Origin: Halisarca cf. caerulea | Lineage: Eukaryota > Porifera > Demospongiae > Chondrillida > Halisarcidae | Reading direction: 5' to 3' | Length of the DNA: 12,500 bases | Assembly: GCA_963170055.1 (NCBI GenBank) | Contig: CAUJGJ010000313.1 | Span: forward strand, 3,464,201 to 3,476,700 | In this document: positions 10,933 to 12,500 of the stretch, piece after piece | How the letters are laid out: each line of letters opens with the position of its first letter | How positions within the stretch are numbered: the stretch's first letter is position 1 | Translations under genes and position numbers: made by a program | Notes under the pieces: generated by a model | Told to the model about the DNA's origin: nothing | The model's database searches: none | The model's input: the letters and a program-made list of their open reading frames with translations, nothing else

Positions 10933-10974
<42 letters not shown>

Positions 10975-11171
10975 GACAGCTACATATTGGTGCAGATTCC
11001 CTATACAGGCTCAAATTTGCCAATAATTTATTTTACAACTTGCAGCTTTTCATCCAACGATGTCTAACTTATCGTAAAGAAGACCGCCCTGGTGTACTGA
11101 CTCTATCAGACGATCCTTATTTCAAACCAAAGAAAACTAGTTCAACTGTTGCATCTAACAGTAACTCTTAG
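500..11171 (+). CDS. TLK: Tousled-like kinase (TLK1/2 family), 5'-partial, 15 exons
   Basis: Joined exons: 500-610, 3193-3282, 3997-4032, 4468-4580, 4887-4946, 5056-5211, 5670-5739, 6208-6305, 7249-7422, 7883-7972, 8316-8485, 9383-9570, 10465-10518, 10777-10884, 11046-11171. They total 1644 nt, 547 codons plus TAG, and every junction is GT-AG with matching phase. Numbering is from the first visible codon. Residues 1-245 are polar and coiled-coil-like, ending in [11 protein letters not shown], a TLK signature. The kinase domain runs from about 256 to 525, with glycine loop GKGGFSEV (263-270), VACK Lys285, alpha-C Glu308, HYDLKPGN Asp386, DFG Asp407 and PPE Glu438. HYD instead of HRD and PPE instead of APE are normal for TLKs. 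Known family role: nuclear, S-phase-active Ser/Thr kinases that phosphorylate the histone chaperone ASF1 and support replication-coupled chromatin assembly; the coiled coils mediate oligomerisation. All catalytic residues are present, so I infer an active enzyme. Human TLKs exceed 700 residues, so roughly the N-terminal quarter lies upstream. Confidence 0.95.
1289..1490. mobile_element. MITE-like element C
   Basis: About 202 bp. It starts CAGTGAAACCTCTATTAAAA after TA (1287-1288) and ends GTCCTTATTAAAGAGGTTTC plus a damaged ACTG-like end before TA (1491-1492). Internal motifs such as CTTTAACAGGACACC, CCTCTGAAAAAAGGACGCC and TTTACAGGACAG echo the termini. Confidence 0.7.
1931..2326. repeat. 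12-bp minisatellite, 33 units
   Basis: The unit is GTAGTGTTC followed by AGT, GGT or GAT. It is repeated exactly 33 times over 396 bp without indels. Since 12 is divisible by three, several frames on both strands are open: V-V-F-(G/S/D) on plus and N-T-T-(P/L/S) on minus. The array lies inside TLK intron 1, and the apparent ORFs are best treated as by-products. Confidence 0.97.
2461..2625. mobile_element. MITE-like element D (degenerate right end)
   Basis: It begins CAGTGGGTCCTCGATTATCC after TA (2459-2460). The right end has GTGTCGGGTAAATGAGGGTT and an eroded terminus near 2625 before TA. Three internal copies of a GTRTTGGA(T/C)AA(A/G)TCAGG-type motif occur at about 2506-2555. It shares the phrase CTCATAAGATG with element B. 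Confidence 0.68.
2998..3037. repeat. Short inverted repeat (16-bp arms)
   Basis: Arms AGACACTCTAAACTAC (2998-3013) and GTAGTTTAGAGGGTCT (3022-3037) differ by one base and flank an 8-base loop. The phrase AGACACTCTAAAC recurs at 6740-6752, so both may be fragments of one dispersed element. Confidence 0.75.
3193..3282 (+). CDS. TLK: TLK exon 2 (coiled coil, Gln-rich)
   Basis: This exon is 30 codons, phase 0-0, and begins after GTTGTAG. It encodes a heptad-like charged helix that starts [12 protein letters not shown] and ends with a Gln-rich [11 protein letters not shown], matching the coiled-coil position of TLKs. The donor GT is the first unit of a roughly 100-bp GT array. Because the exon is frame-preserving, skipping it would shorten the coiled coil without a frameshift. 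Confidence 0.8.
3283..3386. repeat. (GT)n microsatellite starting at splice donor of exon 2
   Basis: The array is nearly perfect GT with a few GTAT and GTTT interruptions. The first GT of the array is the donor of TLK intron 2. Confidence 0.95.
3391..3564. mobile_element. MITE-like element E
   Basis: This 174-bp element has CAGTCAAACTTGGTTAGAAA at the left and TTGTAAACAAGTTTGACTG at the right, and TA on both sides (3389-3390, 3565-3566). The termini are clear inverted repeats. Internal motifs GGTTACAACAACAACTTGG and TATAACAGCAC resemble the ends. No coding capacity. Confidence 0.87.
3618..3760. repeat. TACG/TATG degenerate tetranucleotide clusters (representative)
   Basis: This is a representative of many clusters of TACGTATG, GTACATAC and similar phrases throughout the introns (for example 724-760, 1500-1770, 4068-4440, 4700-4860, 6460-6525, 6995-7075). 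The unit is self-complementary, so no strand can be assigned. The TACG, TATG and CATA variants fit decay of (TACG)n by CpG to TpG or CpA changes. Confidence 0.8.
3997..4032 (+). CDS. TLK: TLK exon 3 (36-nt micro-exon, coiled coil)
   Basis: Twelve codons ([12 protein letters not shown]), phase 0-0, between acceptor TACACAG and donor gttagc. An AG two bases downstream of the chosen acceptor would put the exon out of frame, so the first AG is preferred. The peptide lines up with the KYKERLNRC stretch of animal TLKs and joins smoothly to exon 4. The region before it (3283-3996) is a GT array, one inverted-repeat element and TACGTA-type repeats. Confidence 0.8.
4033..4467 (+). other. TLK intron 3
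   Basis: This 435-bp intron runs from donor gttagc to acceptor ACTCAG. Most of it is degenerate TACG/TATG/CATA repeat (about 4068-4440), with many TACGTA and GTAC palindromes. No gene is seen. Confidence 0.8.
4468..4580 (+). CDS. TLK: TLK exon 4 (coiled coil and NRLHLGQF motif)
   Basis: The exon has 113 nt, enters in phase 0 and leaves after two bases of an Arg codon. It contains [14 protein letters not shown] followed by [14 protein letters not shown]. This corresponds clearly to the conserved TLK segment with SKKLLIEK and DRLRLGHF. The donor is gtatgt, the first bases of a GTATGTAC-type repeat. Confidence 0.93.
4887..4946 (+). CDS. TLK: TLK exon 5
   Basis: Sixty nt, phase 2-2, from acceptor TTTTTGCAG to donor gtacgt. 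It encodes [19 protein letters not shown], equivalent to the TLK motif with GASFTEQWTDGYAF. The donor again begins a TACGTATG repeat. Confidence 0.93.
4947..5055 (+). other. TLK intron 5, built largely of simple repeats
   Basis: This 109-bp intron starts with GTACGTATGTATG, continues into a (CT)n run at 4973-5014 and ends GTGCTGTAG. The CT run is pyrimidine-rich on the coding strand and ends about 41 bases before the acceptor, so much of the intron is simple sequence in an orientation compatible with splicing signals. Confidence 0.85.
4973..5014. repeat. (CT)n microsatellite in intron 5
   Basis: About 20 CT units with one CTCG interruption. It is pyrimidine on the coding strand upstream of the exon 6 acceptor. 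Confidence 0.95.
5056..5211 (+). CDS. TLK: TLK exon 6 (coiled coil, basic linker)
   Basis: This exon has 156 nt, phase 2-2. It contains [20 protein letters not shown], matching the TLK stretch [20 protein letters not shown], then a less conserved Ser-rich basic linker ending SKSSHV. The KKK/RK cluster is a candidate nuclear-localisation signal (inference). The donor is gtgtgt. Confidence 0.92.
5212..5669 (+). other. TLK intron 6
   Basis: This 458-bp intron lies between donor gtgtgt and acceptor CGTTTTAG. It contains TACGTATG-type clusters (about 5300-5310, 5362-5385, 5427-5440, 5473-5502, 5605-5620). No other feature is seen. Confidence 0.8.
5670..5739 (+). CDS. TLK: TLK exon 7
   Basis: Seventy nt, phase 2 in and 0 out. 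[20 protein letters not shown] and LKK follow, equivalent to the TLK block LTLAEYHEQEEIFKLR. The acceptor is CGTTTTAG and the donor gtgagt. Confidence 0.94.
5740..6207 (+). other. TLK intron 7
   Basis: This 468-bp intron starts with gtgagt and ends GATCCTCAG. Its first part is pyrimidine-rich with no identifiable element. A fold-back repeat occupies 5995-6135. Confidence 0.8.
5995..6135. mobile_element. Fold-back (long inverted repeat) MITE-like element
   Basis: The left arm 5995-6049 (starts GTGACATGTTAGCTGTGTCC, ends AAATCACAC) matches the reverse complement of the right arm 6080-6135 (starts GTGTGATTGTATAGCTGCAC, ends AACTTGTGTCAC) with only scattered differences. The loop is about 30 bases. 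It has no coding capacity. Flanking target duplication is not evident. It is not related to the CAGT-ended elements. Confidence 0.8.
6208..6305 (+). CDS. TLK: TLK exon 8 ([10 protein letters not shown] signature)
   Basis: Ninety-eight nt, phase 0 in and 2 out. It encodes [20 protein letters not shown] followed by [12 protein letters not shown], nearly identical to animal TLKs immediately before the kinase domain. The donor is gtaagt. This is one of the strongest diagnostic segments for TLK. Confidence 0.97.
6739..6788. repeat. Inverted repeat with nested palindrome
   Basis: Arms TAGACACT (6739-6746) and AGTGTCTA (6781-6788) enclose CATAACTGGTTATG. The segment shares AGACACTCTAAAC with the hairpin at 2998. 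Confidence 0.55.
6981..7230. repeat. Two-copy tandem duplication in intron 8
   Basis: Copy 1 (6981-7115, 135 bp) and copy 2 (7116-7230, about 115 bp) both begin ACCCATCATTGCTGTTACGT and both contain GCCCATCTTAATGATATT. The length difference comes mainly from expansion of the TACG run in copy 1. Copy 2 ends about 18 bases from the exon 9 acceptor. Confidence 0.92.
7249..7422 (+). CDS. TLK: TLK exon 9 (kinase N-lobe)
   Basis: This exon has 174 nt, phase 2-2. It contains [20 protein letters not shown], with the glycine loop at 7301-7324, and LVACKIHQL, with the ATP-anchoring Lys codon at 7367-7369. It ends in a TLK-typical KKANYIK. Animal TLKs usually have VAVK; here the residue before Lys is Cys, a conservative change. 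Confidence 0.98.
7443..7618. mobile_element. MITE-like element F
   Basis: This 176-bp element runs from CAGTAGAACCTTGTTAGTAA to ACTCACTAATGAGGTTTGAC plus TG, with TA on both sides (7441-7442, 7619-7620). The ends are inverted repeats. Internal GGTTAGGAAGTAC and GGTTAGCAAGTAC repeat the terminal motif. It lies 20 bases downstream of the exon 9 donor. Confidence 0.87.
7642..7678 (+). repeat. G-rich tract (G-quadruplex potential) in intron 9
   Basis: The tract has runs of 7, 10 and 4 guanines plus several GG steps on the TLK coding strand, so the pre-mRNA would carry it. Sequence alone shows potential, not formation, of a quadruplex. Confidence 0.8.
7883..7972 (+). CDS. TLK: TLK exon 10 (alpha-C helix)
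   Basis: Ninety nt, phase 2-2. It encodes [20 protein letters not shown] then FDVFEIDRN. The alpha-C Glu codon that pairs with the catalytic Lys is at 7896-7898, and the HRHVV segment matches HPRIV of TLK. The donor is gtaagt. Confidence 0.97.
7973..8315 (+). other. TLK intron 10
   Basis: This 343-bp intron includes a TACGTA cluster (about 8051-8073), a candidate retroelement tail with an ATT run (8160-8289), and a CT/CA simple run used as the pyrimidine tract of the acceptor at 8315. Confidence 0.8.
8160..8289 (+). repeat. Candidate retroelement 3' tail with (ATT)n
   Basis: The order is a GT-rich stretch, GGGACACTGGGGGCC, the imperfect hairpin TGGCTAATTGGCCA, CCCAGTTTAAATAAGAAATT and then (TTA/ATT)n to 8289. 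A structured segment followed by a short simple-repeat tail is typical of SINE or LINE 3' ends. No pol III promoter boxes or reverse transcriptase were identified, so this is tentative. Confidence 0.35.
8316..8485 (+). CDS. TLK: TLK exon 11 (hinge to catalytic loop)
   Basis: This exon has 170 nt, phase 2 in and 1 out. It contains [20 protein letters not shown] and [19 protein letters not shown]. The proton-acceptor Asp codon is at 8473-8475. HYD replaces the usual HRD, as in TLKs generally. The acceptor uses a CTCTCT/CACACA simple repeat. Confidence 0.98.
8486..9382 (+). other. TLK intron 11
   Basis: This 897-bp intron starts gtacag and ends TTCTCCAG. It holds one complete inverted-repeat element (8755-8932). 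The remainder, including 8935-9382, has no recognisable coding homology. Confidence 0.8.
8755..8932. mobile_element. MITE-like element G (same subfamily as B)
   Basis: This 178-bp element starts CATTGAAACCTCCATAATCC after TA (8753-8754) and ends GTGTCGGATTACAGAGGTTC plus CACTG before TA (8933-8934). It aligns along its whole length with 215-386. Internal copies of GGATTANAGAGGT occur in addition to the termini. Confidence 0.88.
9383..9570 (+). CDS. TLK: TLK exon 12 (activation segment)
   Basis: This exon has 188 nt, phase 1 in and 0 out. It contains KITDFGLSK (DFG Asp codon 9433-9435), then [20 protein letters not shown] (PPE Glu codon 9526-9528) and [13 protein letters not shown]. The [13 protein letters not shown] activation segment is diagnostic of TLK. 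The exon ends AAA and the next base begins a perfect (GT)33 array. Confidence 0.98.
9571..9636. repeat. Perfect (GT)33 microsatellite at splice donor of exon 12
   Basis: Sixty-six uninterrupted bases of GT directly follow codon Lys452 of TLK. The first GT serves as the donor. Complete lack of interruption suggests a young, length-variable array. Confidence 0.98.
9694..9707. repeat. Perfect 14-bp palindrome
   Basis: TGTATCATGATACA is its own reverse complement and sits in intron 12. No protein binding site is claimed. Confidence 0.7.
9724..9783. repeat. Two-copy 30-bp direct repeat
   Basis: Two adjacent units begin GTCAGAGTTAT and end GAAATATTAGCTG. They differ at one base. Confidence 0.92.
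10098..10222. repeat. Interrupted (GT)n microsatellite with CA inversion
   Basis: A GT array in intron 12 includes GCGCACACACATG near 10114-10126, so a short CA stretch is flanked by GT on both sides and could pair with it. Interruptions GTTT and GTAT occur. Confidence 0.92.
10465..10518 (+). CDS. TLK: TLK exon 13 (DVWSVGV, alpha-F)
   Basis: Eighteen codons, phase 0-0: [18 protein letters not shown], nearly identical to animal TLKs. It encodes subdomain IX, including the DVW Asp that stabilises the catalytic loop. Both neighbouring introns start with long GT arrays. Skipping the exon would keep the frame but remove an essential structural helix. Confidence 0.97.
10519..10682. repeat. (GT)n/(GTTT) compound microsatellite at splice donor of exon 13
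   Basis: It starts immediately after the last codon of exon 13 and fills about 164 of the 258 bases of intron 13. The first half shows regularly spaced GTTT interruptions; the second half is nearly pure GT. Confidence 0.96.
10777..10884 (+). CDS. TLK: TLK exon 14 (kinase C-lobe)
   Basis: Thirty-six codons, phase 0-0. It encodes [20 protein letters not shown], then TDVNFPQKP and SHEAK, which aligns closely with TLK [20 protein letters not shown]. The acceptor is GCTTCTGTAG and the donor gtggtt. Confidence 0.97.
10914..10976. repeat. (CA)n followed by (GACA)n
   Basis: A short CA run (10914-10932) passes into about nine GACA units (to about 10976) inside the 161-bp intron 14. Confidence 0.95.
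11046..11171 (+). CDS. TLK: TLK exon 15 (terminal coding exon)
   Basis: Forty-one codons plus TAG (11169-11171) after acceptor AACTTGCAG. It contains [20 protein letters not shown], with the invariant kinase subdomain XI Arg in KEDR, and a short Ser-rich tail ending ASNSNS. The tail is shorter than in vertebrate TLKs but similar in composition. Confidence 0.96.
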   Translation, partial: LFIQRCLTYRKEDRPGVLTLSDDPYFKPKKTSSTVASNSNS

Positions 11172-11379
11172 CATGTTTTGCTCGTGTCACGTTTCATCTG
11201 TCTCTCTTCATTGTGTACTTGTACATGTATACATGCACCTTGTGTCTTCCGTTCATCTTATTGTTTTGGATTGTGTTCAGTTGTTGTTGTTGTTGTCTGC
11301 AGGCATCTGATATGGCATGTGTGTATATTGGGGAACCTTTACACGTACTCAGGTCATGCATGTATGCACACGCACAAGT

Positions 11380-11428
11380 ACACACATGCAAGCACACATG
11401 CACACAAACACACACACACACATGCGCA

Positions 11429-11460
<32 letters not shown>
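11380..11460. repeat. CA-rich microsatellite in the 3' flank
   Basis: ACACATGCAAGC-type phrases pass into pure CA (about 11429-11460). The orientation is opposite to the GT arrays at the splice donors. Confidence 0.9.
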
Positions 11461-11462
<2 letters not shown>

Positions 11463-11657
11463 ATGCGCTTTATATGTAATTTACTTTCAGCTTGAATGAT
11501 CGATGTTAATGTCATAAATCCAGATATATTCTGTGTATAATATTGAAGTATGTTTTCATGGGTATACCACGTATAGCATGTCCCCACTTCATACTAACAT
11601 GTACTGCATAATCCAGGCATTCCTTGCGATCCTCCAGGACCTACAGTAGGGTGGTCC

Positions 11658-11758
11658 CAGTATAATTACACTGCCCTTCTCCTGTATGGTGGATCCCTTA
11701 GTTTAGTCTAAGAGGTCATCCACCACCAGTCGTCCCTGGCCGGAGGGTAATTCAACTG
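11658..11758. repeat. Imperfect fold-back repeat downstream of TLK
   Basis: The left arm 11658-11701 (CAGTATAATTAC to GGTGGATCCCTTAG) resembles the reverse complement of 11708-11758 (CTAAGAGGTCATCCACC to GTAATTCAACTG), with a 6-base loop and several gaps. It could be a decayed MITE. Confidence 0.5.
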
Positions 11759-12053
11759 TGCTGTAAAGGCAGACTCCAGGCTGGCTCACTGTACGTTGCA
11801 TGGGCTATTGTGTTATTATAGCATTTTTGATGCGAGGTGTATGTAATATAGCTGTGGGTATATTCAATTTTCAACTTTCAAATTGTCTTAGTTGACTGTG
11901 AATAGCTAGCTGTGACTAAATGTTGATGTGCTGCAATGGTGCCTCCAACAGCATCAAACAATGTTTTATATGTAGTGTTGTGTTTTCATGCAGTTTAATT
12001 TGTGATGCATGTGTGATGGACTGTGTAGTGATTATATGTTTATCAGTGTTACG

Positions 12054-12237
12054 GATGTACTGTACAGTACGTGTTGATGTACTGTACAGTGCTGATGTAC
12101 TGTACAGTGCAGATGTACTGTACAGCGCGGATGTACTGTACAGTGCTGATGTACTGTACAGTGCGGATGTACTGTACAGTGCGGATGTACTGTACAGTGC
12201 TGATGTACTGTACAGTGCGGATGTATTGTACATTGCA
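12054..12237. repeat. 18-bp palindromic minisatellite, about 10 units
   Basis: The unit GATGTACTGTACAGTGCN repeats from 12076 in strict 18-base steps. A 22-base variant precedes it and a decayed last unit is at 12220-12237. Each intact unit holds the perfect palindrome ACTGTACAGT. Open frames on both strands (YSADVL-like on plus, YSTSAL-like on minus) result from the period being a multiple of three. Confidence 0.96.
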
Positions 12238-12500
12238 GTATTTGATGTATTTTCTCCAAACCTATAGTGTTGTCCTTGTAAGAATCAGCAGGCATGCATG
12301 CAGTTGTTTTGTCATGTTTTGAGATGGATATGGTTAAAATGTTTCAGTGCTCGAGGAGATAACCACCAGTCTGAGTTAGACACATGCACGCACCCCCCCT
12401 CCCACATACACACCCACTATAGTCTTGTACCCAGCCCAACTCCCACTACATGGTGAGGGTGTTCTGGCTACATACACACACAGGTTTCTAACACTATCAA

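Larger units (their letters stand above)
11172..12500 (+). other. TLK 3' UTR and downstream intergenic sequence
   Basis: No conserved coding region is visible on either strand. The stretch holds a CA array, a fold-back repeat (11658-11758) and the 18-bp palindromic minisatellite. I found no AATAAA or ATTAAA on the plus strand, so the polyadenylation site cannot be placed. TACGTA-type repeats, abundant in the introns, are essentially absent here. Confidence 0.6.

Noticed and set aside
11470..11510. Possible splice acceptor TTACTTTCAG (a further exon in the 3' UTR)
   Set aside because: The coding frame already ends at 11171 with the expected TLK C-terminus. No donor or conserved sequence supports another exon.
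11916..12295. ORFs on both strands through the 18-bp array (YSADVL and YSTSAL repeats)
   Set aside because: They are open only because the repeat period is divisible by three. There is no unique coding sequence at either end.
1..12500. CRISPR array, tRNA or rRNA genes
   Set aside because: All tandem repeats lack unique spacers, and no tRNA cloverleaf or rRNA segment was recognised. The genome is eukaryotic.

Overview
This is a eukaryotic, almost certainly animal, genomic window dominated by one plus-strand gene: a Tousled-like serine/threonine kinase (TLK1/TLK2 family). I assembled 15 exons (positions 500 to 11171) with GT-AG junctions and compatible phases. They give 547 codons plus a stop. 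The gene is 5'-incomplete: the first visible exon is preceded by a splice acceptor, so the start codon and the N-terminal low-complexity region lie upstream. The coiled-coil part is in exons 1-8 and the complete kinase domain is in exons 9-15. Small exons, introns of 0.1-2.6 kb, heavy simple-sequence repeats and many short inverted-repeat transposons suggest a marine invertebrate, possibly a sponge or another early-branching metazoan. The species cannot be fixed from this sequence.

Layout: 1-499 is intronic or upstream sequence with two small inverted-repeat elements. 500-6305 holds the linker and coiled-coil exons. It is interrupted by a 2.6 kb intron that carries two further elements, a 33-unit 12-bp minisatellite and many TACGTA/TATG-type repeats. 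7249-11171 holds the kinase exons, with a glycine-rich loop, a VACK lysine, HYDLKPGN, DFG and a PPE motif in the order expected for TLK. 11172-12500 is 3' UTR and intergenic sequence with a CA array, a fold-back repeat and an 18-bp palindromic minisatellite. I found no second protein-coding gene and no RNA gene.

The most noteworthy structure is non-coding. (1) Three TLK introns begin directly inside long (GT)n microsatellites, so the splice donor GT is the first unit of the array. One frame-preserving 54-nt exon encoding the kinase DVWSxGV segment lies between such introns. (2) Seven 165-200 bp elements with CAGT..ACTG ends sit in the TLK introns and upstream sequence, six of them next to TA on both sides. 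They carry TIR-like motifs repeated internally and fall into several sequence subfamilies. (3) Two minisatellites have periods that are multiples of three, which produces long but spurious open frames on both strands. One of them shows higher-order repeat organisation.
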